Of a stretch of DNA of 11,016 bases, positions 1-6,548 are shown piece after piece. The position numbers and the translations under genes were made by a program. The stretch comes from Verrucomicrobiota bacterium. GTDB taxonomy: Bacteria > Verrucomicrobiota > Verrucomicrobiia > Limisphaerales > UBA1096. The notes beneath the pieces are model-generated. The model saw nothing but the letters and a program-made list of their open reading frames with translations. It searched no databases and was not told the DNA's origin. The stretch covers positions 1 to 11,016 of the forward strand of contig QOAX01000280.1 in assembly GCA_003972865.1 (NCBI GenBank), written 5' to 3'. Position 1 is the first letter of the stretch; each line of letters starts with the position of its first letter.

Positions 1-1207
1 GACAGGCTTCCCAGTCAAAAGGCTCGCCGCGATAACCGATGAGGAACTCGCGGGGCGACTGCAGCCGTGTGCCAGCATAGCCGCACTTTGCGCCACTATG
101 GCGCATCGCTTGCATCATCAGCCAGATGAAATCGGGGGTCCAGACGTTATCCGAATCGAGATAGAAAATAATCTCGCCTCGTGCTTGCGCCAAGCCTGCG
201 TTCCGGGCGCCGCTCACGCCAGCGCGGCGGCTATGTAGCACCTTTACACGTGGATCTTCGTAGGCGGCCAGAACCTCGGGAGTGGTGTCGGTGCTTCCGT
301 CGTCAATAACTACCAGTTCGAGATTTACCCAGCTCTGAGAAAGCACTGAGTCAATCGCCGCCCCGACCTTTGAACCTCGATTGTAAACTGGCATGATGAT
401 CGACACCAGTGTGTCCTGCGAATCGCCGTCTTCTTCGGCTATACATTCGGCGGCGGCGATGAACCGTTCAGCCCCTGCGCAATCGAAATGCCGATACATA
501 CGCACAGGTTCGCCCGCAACTGTTACCGTGAGCATACGCTGCAAATAGTCACGCGCCGCATCGACATCAGCTTGGGCAGTAATGCCCGCGGGCCTGACCG
601 ATGCACGTAATGCCGGATCCGTATCGGCACAATCGAGCGTCGCGGGCAATATGGCTCTGCCCTCGGAACGTCCCCACTGCTCGTAATGCACCAGCGGGTT
701 GATCCCGGCTTTGCGAATGTCGGCGTTCATTTGAAGATAGAAGCGGGTCGAAAACCCGGGCCCCGGATTCAGTAGTTCGGCAGCGCCGATCATGATGTAG
801 TGGCCCGCGGCGCCAAAGGCATCCGATGCTGCCTCCGGATACATCTGCAAGTACCAATTGGCATCAAAATGCCGCGATTCTCGGACTATGCCAATATCCT
901 TGATCTGTTGCGGCGTCGGCGAAACACCCACCGCCGCCCCGGACGCCTGGCCCGGGCTCGCAGGCAGCGCCAGAGCGACAAGCGGACAGGTTCGGCTTTT
1001 CAGTATCTCGGGATGGTCCTCGAGATAAGCAGAGGTGTTGAAGTCGGGACCAGGATTTCGACCAATCTGCCAGCCAACGCGCAGGAAGTGCTCGGCTGGC
1101 GAAATTCCGGTTTGTGCAATATCGGGATATGTCCGTTTATACCAATCCGCATCGAAGAAGGGGCTTTCCTCAATGAGACGGAGGGGCTCTAGTCTATCGC
1201 GGGGCAT
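1..1207 (-). CDS. Family 2 glycosyltransferase with two N-terminal WY..YP repeats (3' end beyond window)
   Basis: Reading from the ATG at 1207-1205 gives 402 codons without a stop; the C-terminus lies beyond position 1. Residues about 17-69 and 113-184 are two copies of a repeat found in front of glycosyltransferase domains in polysaccharide proteins (FFDADWYKRTYPDI and HFDANWYLQMYPEA, each followed by a NPGPxF and a second aromatic-rich half). From residue 268 a GT-A fold, GT2-type domain starts: VSIIMPVYNRGS (269-279 region), nucleotide-binding IDDGSTD (301-307), GVSGARNAGLAQARGE (330-345) and the metal-binding DSD (351-353) in FYLDSDN. It should transfer a sugar from an NDP-sugar onto a glycan; donor and acceptor cannot be told. 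The start is supported by an in-frame TGA five codons upstream and a weak GAAAGAG 6 nt before ATG. It lies 96 bp downstream of the coiled-coil gene on the same strand, so the two are probably co-transcribed. Family is seen clearly; the role in surface polysaccharide is inferred. Confidence 0.92.
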   Translation of the reverse strand, partial: MPRDRLEPLRLIEESPFFDADWYKRTYPDIAQTGISPAEHFLRVGWQIGRNPGPDFNTSAYLEDHPEILKSRTCPLVALALPASPGQASGAAVGVSPTPQQIKDIGIVRESRHFDANWYLQMYPEAASDAFGAAGHYIMIGAAELLNPGPGFSTRFYLQMNADIRKAGINPLVHYEQWGRSEGRAILPATLDCADTDPALRASVRPAGITAQADVDAARDYLQRMLTVTVAGEPVRMYRHFDCAGAERFIAAAECIAEEDGDSQDTLVSIIMPVYNRGSKVGAAIDSVLSQSWVNLELVVIDDGSTDTTPEVLAAYEDPRVKVLHSRRAGVSGARNAGLAQARGEIIFYLDSDNVWTPDFIWLMMQAMRHSGAKCGYAGTRLQSPREFLIGYRGEPFDWEAC

Positions 1208-1260
1208 TAAAATCTCTTTCAGTCAGTCAAAGGAAATGCATGGACAACAGCCGTTTCTCT

Positions 1261-1276
1261 GAACGTTGGGAACGTT
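1261..1276. repeat. Short direct repeat GAACGTT, twice
   Basis: In the 96-bp gap between the coiled-coil gene and the glycosyltransferase gene, GAACGTT occurs at 1261-1267 and 1270-1276, 9 bp apart; each contains the palindromic hexamer AACGTT. It could be a small operator or chance. No convincing promoter or hairpin terminator was seen in the gap. Confidence 0.3.
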
Positions 1277-1303
1277 AACAGCTAAGCTGACAATATTGCA
1301 CAT

Positions 1304-2314
1304 CTACCCCCTCGGCCGCAGCTTTTGCGTCACCCAGCGGACCGGCGCTGTCACGCGCCAAGAATTCGATTGCAGGAGCGCAGTCCGTTGGAGTTCGGCC
1401 GCCATCAATCTCTCTATATCTTTCTCATGGTCCCGCCGTCGCTCCTCATAAGCGCGGTCACTATCTTTCACGCGATGTTCAAGTGCGCTGAGCAACCCTC
1501 CAACTTGTTCCAGCAGCGTCTCAAGGGAGTCACCGACTGCCTCGGGCGCAGCCTGGCCAAATTTGCCATGCAGTACTTTTAGGCTCTTGCGTGCGGCCTG
1601 TAGTTCTTCGTCCCGGCTCTGTACCCTCTGCCTCGCCTCTTCCAGCGCAACGCGCAACTCCTGCAGCTTAGCCGCGCTGGTCTCCGCCTCCTCTTGGGCC
1701 CCGGACATTACATCCTCCTGCGCAAGCAGCTGGCCAGTCAGCTGCGATAGCTCGGCTTCAAGATGGTCTTTCTCTGCCTTCAGGCGCCGAACCTCCTCCG
1801 TGGTCTCGAGCAACCGTGCCTCAATCGCGCCAAGACTAGCCACGGATGTTTGCAGCTCGTTACGCGCCGCTTGAAGTTCAGCACTGGTTTCCTGCAACCT
1901 CGCTGCACTGGTCTCCGCCTTTGCGTGGGTCTCGGACATTGAGTCCTCCTGCGCGAGAAAGTGGACAGTCAGCTGCGATAGCTCGGACTCGAGACGTTTT
2001 TTTTCTACCTTCAGGCGCCGAGCCTCCACATTGGTTTCGAGCAACTGCGCCTCAATCGCCCCAAAGCTGGCTAAGCGTACTTGAAGCTCGTTGCGCGCCT
2101 CCTGAAGCTCGTTGCTCTCACGCTCGATCTCCTCCTGCATGCGCTTGAGCTCGGCGAGCTTTTGCTGGGTCTCAGTGACGCGTGAGGTCAGTTCCTCGCG
2201 GCTGGGCGGAGCGTCGGCGCTGGAGTCGTCCGCTCCGGGGGAGGGCGCGCCGGACTCCTGCGTGGCCTCGAGATCCCGATCCACAAAATCCGACTCGTCG
2301 AGTTTTGACGACAT
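1304..2314 (-). CDS. Coiled-coil protein with SWRxTxPxR tail, polysaccharide-cluster type
   Basis: The 336-residue product has an acidic, Ser/Pro-rich N-terminus (1-38) and then an almost continuous alpha-helical coiled coil rich in E, Q, L, A and R (about 40-245), a short break (about 250-262), and a second helical part (263-312). It ends with LLQSNSWRVTAPVRWVTQKL (313-332), the SWRxTxPxR motif that in large polysaccharide-biosynthesis proteins commonly links coiled coils to glycosyltransferase or methyltransferase domains. Here no catalytic domain follows. Residues 67-143 and 144-220 are tandem copies (NELQEARNELQ against AELQAARNELQ; GAIEAQLLET against GAIEARLLET). There is no signal peptide and no membrane span. 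The function is unknown; an organising or chain-length-measuring role for the neighbouring glycosyltransferase is an inference. The start has only a poor GGGA as possible ribosome site. The stop is TAG at 1306-1304. Confidence 0.85.
   Translation of the reverse strand: MSSKLDESDFVDRDLEATQESGAPSPGADDSSADAPPSREELTSRVTETQQKLAELKRMQEEIERESNELQEARNELQVRLASFGAIEAQLLETNVEARRLKVEKKRLESELSQLTVHFLAQEDSMSETHAKAETSAARLQETSAELQAARNELQTSVASLGAIEARLLETTEEVRRLKAEKDHLEAELSQLTGQLLAQEDVMSGAQEEAETSAAKLQELRVALEEARQRVQSRDEELQAARKSLKVLHGKFGQAAPEAVGDSLETLLEQVGGLLSALEHRVKDSDRAYEERRRDHEKDIERLMAAELQRTALLQSNSWRVTAPVRWVTQKLRPRG
1655..2116 (-). repeat. 231-bp in-frame tandem duplication inside the coiled-coil gene
   Basis: Two adjacent units, 1886-2116 and 1655-1885, encode residues 67-143 and 144-220. 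They align without gaps at 77 codons each and are clearly similar at DNA level too (for example AGCTCGTTGCGCGCC against AGCTCGTTACGCGCC), so this is a segmental duplication rather than mere coiled-coil periodicity. Confidence 0.85.
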
Positions 2315-2405
2315 GCAGTAAAGCTATCCCTCGCCTGTGAAGCTGTAAAGCGCTGATGTTTTGGCTTGAATCACCGGCCGGTTTGTCGCTGATGGGGCGC
2401 CACCG
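2315..2405. promoter_or_regulatory. Divergent intergenic region with candidate control sites
   Basis: This 91-bp gap lies between the minus-strand coiled-coil gene and the plus-strand reductase gene and should hold promoters for both, though no clear -35/-10 pair is visible. It contains a perfect 10-bp palindrome ACCGGCCGGT (2373-2382) and an imperfect direct repeat GC(A/T)GTAAAGC at 2315-2324 and 2342-2351, 27 bp apart. These are candidates for protein binding only by position. Confidence 0.35.
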
Positions 2406-3191
2406 ATGCCGCCCGAAAACATCACCGTCACGACCGACCTCGATTGGCTCACCACGCTCACCTGGGTGTGGATGGCGCTGGCGCTGCCAATTGCGGTCAG
2501 CCTCTGCTTCATAAACGCCCCTTACGGGCGGCACAACCCGGGTACCTGGGGACCGCTAATCAGCGCCCGTTCCGGCTGGCTGCTAATGGAGTCGCCGGCA
2601 GTGATCGTCCCGACCGGCGCCTTTGTGTGGGTTAGCGGTTGGGAGTCGCCGGTGATGCTCGTGTTTTTCCTGATCTGGCAGGCGCACTACGTGCACCGGG
2701 CGTGGATTTATCCGTTCCGACTGGCCATCACCAGCAGCCCGATGCCGGTGCTGCTGATGCTGATGGGGTTGGCGTTCAATCTCATCAACGGCTCGCTACA
2801 GGGCGCCTGGCTGTTTATCCACCCGACCATCGACAGTTCCGCCTGGCTTGGCGACTGGCGCTTTGTCACCGGGTCGGTGGTTTTTGGCATGGGCTTGGTG
2901 ATCAACATGGATTCCTGCAATCGGCTGCTCCGATTGCGCAAGGAGAATCCCAGCGAATACTCCATCCCGGGCGGCGGGATGTTCCGCTGGGTTTCCTGCC
3001 CGAACTATCTCGGCGAAATCGTCGAGTGGATCGGCTGGGCGCTGCTAACATGGAGCCCGGCCGGGCTGGCATTCGCGGCGTGGACGATGGCCAACCTCGT
3101 GCCGCGTGCCCGGGCGCATCACCGCTGGTATCGCGAGCGGTTCCCCGATTATCCGGCCAAGCGCAAGGCCCTCGTCCCAGGCCTCTTCTGA
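2406..3191 (+). CDS. Steroid 5-alpha-reductase-like (SRD5A family) integral membrane enzyme
   Basis: The 261-residue product matches the NADPH-dependent 3-oxo-5-alpha-steroid 4-dehydrogenase family along its whole length and is close to the roughly 255-260 residues of the eukaryotic enzymes. Visible landmarks are YGRH (40-43), the WGP/ESP region with E62, HYVHRAWIYP (94-103) with Y95, IPGGGMFRWVSCPNYLGEI (187-205), EWIGWAL (207-213) and PRARAHHRWYRERFPDYP (233-250), ending in the typical PGLF. E62 and Y95 fall where the family has its catalytic Glu/Tyr pair (E57 and Y91 of human SRD5A2). About seven hydrophobic segments are present. The true bacterial substrate is unknown; reduction of an enone in a steroid, other polycyclic lipid or isoprenoid is inferred. 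The ATG at 2406 fits the family N-terminus; only a distant GGGG precedes it. It is followed after 59 bp by the LptF/LptG permease. A more distantly related isoprenylcysteine methyltransferase-like fold is less likely given the SRD5A motifs. Confidence 0.88.
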   Translation: MPPENITVTTDLDWLTTLTWVWMALALPIAVSLCFINAPYGRHNPGTWGPLISARSGWLLMESPAVIVPTGAFVWVSGWESPVMLVFFLIWQAHYVHRAWIYPFRLAITSSPMPVLLMLMGLAFNLINGSLQGAWLFIHPTIDSSAWLGDWRFVTGSVVFGMGLVINMDSCNRLLRLRKENPSEYSIPGGGMFRWVSCPNYLGEIVEWIGWALLTWSPAGLAFAAWTMANLVPRARAHHRWYRERFPDYPAKRKALVPGLF

Positions 3192-3194
3192 GCG

Positions 3195-3223
3195 CCTGGC
3201 CAAGCGTGTCGCTTGCCTTGGCC
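3195..3223. repeat. Iterated palindrome copy and inverted repeat between reductase and permease genes
   Basis: CCTGGCCAAGCG at 3195-3206 is a copy of the recurring palindromic word. GGCCAAG (3198-3204) can pair with CTTGGCC (3217-3223) as a 7-bp stem with a 12-nt loop; alternatively CAAGCG/CGCTTG (3201-3206, 3210-3215) gives a 6-bp stem with a TGT loop. There is no T-run, so it is not a standard terminator. Confidence 0.6.
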
Positions 3224-3250
3224 TCGGGCCGTGGATACGCTGCGCCGCTC

Positions 3251-4408
3251 ATGCGTCTGCTGGATCGCTACCTGATTCGCGAGTGGCTCGTTCCGTTCAT
3301 CATTTGTCTGGCCGGTTTTATGGTCCTGTGGATTGCCTTTGACCTGATCAACGGGCTGGATGAGTTCGCCGGATTGGGTGCGGCCGAGATCGCACGGTTT
3401 TACTGGGTGACACTGCCGGGGCATTTCTTTGTCGTCGTGCCGGTGGCGCTGCTGCTCTCGCTCATGTACGCCATCAACCAGCACTCGCGGCATCACGAGT
3501 TCATCGCCATCCGCAACGCCGGCGTCGGCATGTTCCGAATGAGCGCACCGTACCTGCTCGTCGGCGTGCTGCTCTCAGCGGGATTGTATTGGTCCAACGA
3601 AAACTGGCTGCCAAACGGCCTGCGCGAGGGGGAAATCATCAAGGGCGGCAAGGCGGCAGGCGAAGAAAACCCCCTTGGCCGCGGATGGATCGCCGATGTG
3701 AAATTCCGCAACGATCACGCCAACCGCAACTGGCAAATACCGGCGTTCAACCCGGCCACCGGCGAGATGCGCGGCGTTGGCAAGAACCCCATCATCATCT
3801 CGTGGAAATGGGACGACGACCAGCCGAAGCGCGAAATCATGACTCCAATTGCGCTGTGGGAGGATGACGGATGGACTTTTTTAAAGGCTAAAGGAATTGA
3901 TGGCAACGATATCCCCATCAAGGACTACGCACCTACGGAAGGATTCCCTGAAGCGCACGCCATCACCTGGCGCGAAACACTCCGTCTCGAGGAGTTCGAC
4001 GAAACACCAGCACAAATCGAGGGCGAACTGAAGATCTCCCCGCTGTTCGACAAGCGGGCGCACAAGCGCTGGAGCGTATCGCTGGCAGAGATCGACGGCT
4101 ACCGGCGCATCCACCCGAACATCGCGCCGGAGAAAAAAGCTATCCTCATCGCCCAGTACCAGGCCCGGCTGGCCGAACCGCTGACGTGCCTCATCGTAGT
4201 GCTGATCGCGATCCCGTTCGCCGCGCCGTCCGGCCGCCGCAACGCCGCCGTGGGCGTCGCCGCCGGCATCATCGTCGGCCTGGCCTTCTTCATGGTTCAG
4301 CAATTTGCGATGGCCGTCGGCGGCCAACTCTCCCCGCATCTCGCCGCTTGGACACCGCACGCGCTTTTCGGCGGCCTAAGCGCTTGGCAAATCACCAAGG
4401 TGCGTTAG
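3251..4408 (+). CDS. LptF/LptG family (YjgP/YjgQ) lipopolysaccharide transport permease
   Basis: The 385-residue product is an inner-membrane subunit of the LPS exporter (with LptB ATPase, LptC and the Lpt bridge). N-terminal RLLDRYLIREW and FDLINGLDEF (29-39) are typical of the family. Hydrophobic segments lie near residues 13-33, 55-75, 98-116, 308-325, 333-352 and 365-382, giving the usual six spans, with a periplasmic beta-rich domain between spans 3 and 4 (about 117-300). The ARLAEPLTCLIVVLIAIPFA stretch (305-324) and the following GRR (328-330) match the conserved cytoplasmic-facing region. The frame is open for 204 more codons upstream, but that part overlaps the reductase gene in another frame; the ATG at 3251 gives the correct family N-terminus. 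No ribosome site is visible. LptF and LptG cannot be separated from one sequence and the partner subunit is not in the window. The DUF1080 gene follows after 18 bp. Confidence 0.9.
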   Translation: MRLLDRYLIREWLVPFIICLAGFMVLWIAFDLINGLDEFAGLGAAEIARFYWVTLPGHFFVVVPVALLLSLMYAINQHSRHHEFIAIRNAGVGMFRMSAPYLLVGVLLSAGLYWSNENWLPNGLREGEIIKGGKAAGEENPLGRGWIADVKFRNDHANRNWQIPAFNPATGEMRGVGKNPIIISWKWDDDQPKREIMTPIALWEDDGWTFLKAKGIDGNDIPIKDYAPTEGFPEAHAITWRETLRLEEFDETPAQIEGELKISPLFDKRAHKRWSVSLAEIDGYRRIHPNIAPEKKAILIAQYQARLAEPLTCLIVVLIAIPFAAPSGRRNAAVGVAAGIIVGLAFFMVQQFAMAVGGQLSPHLAAWTPHALFGGLSAWQITKVR

Positions 4409-4426
4409 TCTGCTGGCTCTTTACAC

Positions 4427-5050
4427 ATGAAAAAAACACGCACCATCGGATTGGTTTTGGGGCTAATGCTTTCCTCCGGTTTTTCGACGAAGGCGGCTGA
4501 CGGCAAATGGGAGCCGCTCTTCAACGGCAAAAACCTCGACGGCTGGGAACCCACACCGGGCGGCAAATGGGAGGTAAAAAACGGTGCTATCATCGGCACC
4601 AGCCCGAAGAGTGAACCGCGCCACGGCATTTTGCTGAGCAAGAAACGCTTCAAGGATTTCGTGGTGAAGGCCAAGTTCCGCGTACTGCACGGCGACAGCG
4701 GATTTTACTTCCGGGTCGACCGTGTCAAGGGCGGCGTGAGTGTGCACGGCTTTCAAGTCGAGGTGGACGAAACGGATGAGACCGGTGGCCTGTACGAGAC
4801 CGGCGGCCGTGGTTGGGTGCACCAACCGACTGCTGAAGTCGCAAAAAAACGCGCTTACAAAAAAGGCGAGTGGACCGACCTCGAGTTGATGGCCAAGGGC
4901 GGCGACATCACGGTGAAAATCAACGGCGTCGTCTCGACGAAGCTGACCAACGACAAGGGCCGGGCGGAAGGACACATCGGCCTGCAACTCCACGGCGGCC
5001 AAGTCATGCACGTCGAATACAAGGACATCAAACTTCGCGCCCTGAAATAG
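4427..5050 (+). CDS. Secreted DUF1080 (3-keto-disaccharide hydrolase type) protein
   Basis: This 207-residue protein starts with a Sec signal peptide: MKKTR, a hydrophobic core (about 7-18) and a probable cut near TKA-ADG (residue 23/24). The mature part is a single DUF1080 domain, a concanavalin-like beta sandwich: PLFNGKNLDGW (30-40), KWEVKNGAI (47-55), DFVVKAKFR (77-85), GDSGFYFRVDR (89-99), the tryptophan of GEWTDLEL (147-154), KINGV (164-168) and GHIGLQLHGGQV (182-193). Such proteins are very abundant in Verrucomicrobiota and Planctomycetota and are linked to sugar degradation at the cell surface; some members act on 3-keto sugars. The exact substrate here cannot be read from the sequence. 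No oxidoreductase or sugar-degrading gene lies next to it; the neighbours are housekeeping genes. No Shine-Dalgarno sequence precedes the ATG, which lies 18 bp after the permease stop. Confidence 0.88.
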   Translation: MKKTRTIGLVLGLMLSSGFSTKAADGKWEPLFNGKNLDGWEPTPGGKWEVKNGAIIGTSPKSEPRHGILLSKKRFKDFVVKAKFRVLHGDSGFYFRVDRVKGGVSVHGFQVEVDETDETGGLYETGGRGWVHQPTAEVAKKRAYKKGEWTDLELMAKGGDITVKINGVVSTKLTNDKGRAEGHIGLQLHGGQVMHVEYKDIKLRALK

Positions 5051-5051
5051 C

Positions 5052-5067
5052 CCGCTTGGCCAAGCGG
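5052..5067. repeat. Perfect 16-bp palindrome CCGCTTGGCCAAGCGG
   Basis: This is the longest copy of the recurring word, one base after the DUF1080 stop codon. As RNA it can fold as a 6-bp stem (CCGCTT/AAGCGG) with a GGCC loop. No T-run follows it directly. Confidence 0.85.
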
Positions 5068-5094
5068 ACCCTGAGGCTTGCCCGGTGGCTGGGT

Positions 5095-5122
5095 GGCCGG
5101 TAACGTCCGCGCCGGTTTTTTT
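5095..5122 (+). terminator. Possible weak terminator or attenuator before gltX
   Basis: GGCCGG (5095-5100) can pair with CCGGTT (5112-5117) through four G-C and two G-U pairs around an 11-nt loop, followed by the rest of a seven-T run (5116-5122). It lies 10 nt before the chosen gltX start. The stem is short, so this may be chance. Confidence 0.3.
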
Positions 5123-5132
5123 CAGAACCGTT

Positions 5133-6476
5133 ATGAGTGTTCGAGTTCGATTTGCTCCCAGCCCGACCGGTTATCTTCACATCGGCGGCGCGCGCACAGC
5201 CCTGTTTAACTGGCTTTATGCGCGGCACACCGGCGGCACGTTTGTGCTGCGCGTGGAGGACACCGATGACGCCCGTAACACCCGCGAGGCGGTCGATGTG
5301 ATCCTCGACGGCTTGCGCTGGCTTGGGCTCGACTGGGACGAAGGCCCGGTGTCTGGCGATGCCATGCAGGAGAGCAAGGGCGATCGCGGGCCGTATTTTC
5401 AATCACAACGCGGCGAGATTTATCAGCGCCGCATCCGGGAGTTGCTCGGCAAGGATTTGGCGTACGAGCACGAGGGTGCGGTCAAGTTCCGCATGACCCG
5501 CGAACCGGTGACGATCCCCGACGTGGTAGCCGGCGACGTCGTCCGCAAACTAACCGATCGCGAGGAGGCCGACCCCGATTTCGTGATCGTACGCTCTGAC
5601 GGCAAGCCGGTATTCCACCTTGTGAACGTGGTGGACGACATCGAGATGGGGATCACGCACGTCATTCGCGGCGAGGATCATCTCTCCAACACGTCGAAGC
5701 ACGTCGAGTTGTTCAATGCGCTTGGCGCGGCGTTGCCGAAGTTCGCGCACATCCCGCTCATCCTGAACAACGATGGCTCGAAGATGAGCAAGCGCGACTC
5801 GGGCGCGTCGATGGTGACTTACACGGAGGGTGGCTACCTGCCGTCGGCTGTGGTGAATTATCTGAGCCTGCTCGGCTGGTCGCCGAAGGACAACACCGAG
5901 ATGATGCCAACGCGCGAGTTGATCGAGCGCTTCGACCTCCCCGGCGTGCAGCGGGCCAACGCACGGTTTGACATGGCCAAGCTCGACTGGCTGAACTTCG
6001 AGCACATCCGCGCCCTGTCCCCGGACGATTTCAAAAGCCAGGCGCTTGGCCAACTGCAGGCCGCCGGGCTCGATACCGCAGGCTGCGACGACGCCTATAC
6101 CGACGCCGCGCTGGCCTTGTGCACGGACAAAATCAAAAATCTCAACGACATCGCCGGCTACATCGGGTTTTTCTTTTGCGACAATGTGGCGCTCGACGCC
6201 GAGGCAGCGGCGCAGGCGTTGACGCCGGAGAACAAGCCGCACTTGGCCGCGCTCCGGGAGGCGTACGCCGGCTTGGCCAAGTTCGACGGCGACACGTTGC
6301 AGGAGGCGCTCAAGGCCACGGCTGCCGCTCGCGAAGTGAAAAACAAGGTGCTCGTCATGCCGGCGCGCGTGGCCTGCACCGGCAGCAAGGTTGGCCCAAG
6401 CCTGTATCATTTGATGGAGGTGCTTGGCCAAGCGGAGGTTTTGAAGCGGTTTGACGCCGCGCTGGCCACAATGTAA
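5133..6476 (+). CDS. gltX: Glutamyl-tRNA synthetase, compact form
   Basis: This class I aminoacyl-tRNA synthetase attaches glutamate to tRNA-Glu (and perhaps tRNA-Gln) in the cytoplasm. The 447 residues show the Rossmann catalytic core with PSPTGYLHIGGARTALFNW (9-27, including the HIGH-type HIGG), RVEDTDDAR (40-48), HVIRGEDHLSNT (176-187) and the KMSKR loop (217-221 in DGSKMSKRDSG), then LLGWSPKD (246-253) and a helical anticodon-binding part to the end. Between GKDLAYEHEG and VKFRMTREP (about 106-125) it lacks the usual stretch of some 35-40 residues that carries the CFC..E.L and RYDGxCR motifs, which explains the short length. The frame opens upstream at a GTG (5085), but the ATG at 5133 gives the canonical start just ahead of VRFAPSPTG. 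No ribosome site is visible. Two copies of the iterated palindrome lie within the gene. Without a tRNA-Gln charging system in view, discriminating and non-discriminating types cannot be told. Confidence 0.95.
   Translation: MSVRVRFAPSPTGYLHIGGARTALFNWLYARHTGGTFVLRVEDTDDARNTREAVDVILDGLRWLGLDWDEGPVSGDAMQESKGDRGPYFQSQRGEIYQRRIRELLGKDLAYEHEGAVKFRMTREPVTIPDVVAGDVVRKLTDREEADPDFVIVRSDGKPVFHLVNVVDDIEMGITHVIRGEDHLSNTSKHVELFNALGAALPKFAHIPLILNNDGSKMSKRDSGASMVTYTEGGYLPSAVVNYLSLLGWSPKDNTEMMPTRELIERFDLPGVQRANARFDMAKLDWLNFEHIRALSPDDFKSQALGQLQAAGLDTAGCDDAYTDAALALCTDKIKNLNDIAGYIGFFFCDNVALDAEAAAQALTPENKPHLAALREAYAGLAKFDGDTLQEALKATAAAREVKNKVLVMPARVACTGSKVGPSLYHLMEVLGQAEVLKRFDAALATM
6271..6281. repeat. Iterated palindrome copy inside gltX
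   Basis: GCTTGGCCAAG; encodes Leu-Ala-Lys (residues 381-383) as TTG GCC AAG. A near copy, GCGCTTGGCCAAC, lies at 6042-6054. Confidence 0.6.
6422..6435. repeat. Iterated palindrome copy near the gltX 3' end
   Basis: GCTTGGCCAAGCGG, containing the full 12-bp palindrome GCTTGGCCAAGC (6422-6433). It encodes Leu-Gly-Gln-Ala (residues 431-434) with a CTT leucine codon, 41 bp before the stop. Confidence 0.75.
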
Positions 6477-6548
6477 CACTCGTCGACCGGGGCAGCGGGG
6501 ATATTGGGTTAAATTTGAACGATTGACCGCTTTTCGTTGACTGTTCCG

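Noticed and set aside
567..857. 96-codon minus-strand frame within the glycosyltransferase
   Set aside because: It is out of frame with the GT2 gene, which reads without interruption through this stretch with recognisable repeats.
2639..3250. 204-codon upstream extension of the LptF/LptG permease frame
   Set aside because: It overlaps the reductase gene in another frame and its translation shows no domain; the ATG at 3251 gives the family N-terminus.
5052..5067. The 16-bp palindrome as a factor-independent terminator
   Set aside because: No T-run follows, and the same word occurs inside coding sequences, so it does not act mainly as a terminator.
5085..5132. GTG-started 16-residue extension of gltX
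   Set aside because: It runs through the intergenic T-run and adds nothing conserved; GluRS proteins start directly before VRFAPSPTG.
6523..6542. TTGACC and TTGACT as promoter -35 boxes ahead of rseP
   Set aside because: No acceptable -10 box at 16-18 bp from either; recorded only under the repeat entry.
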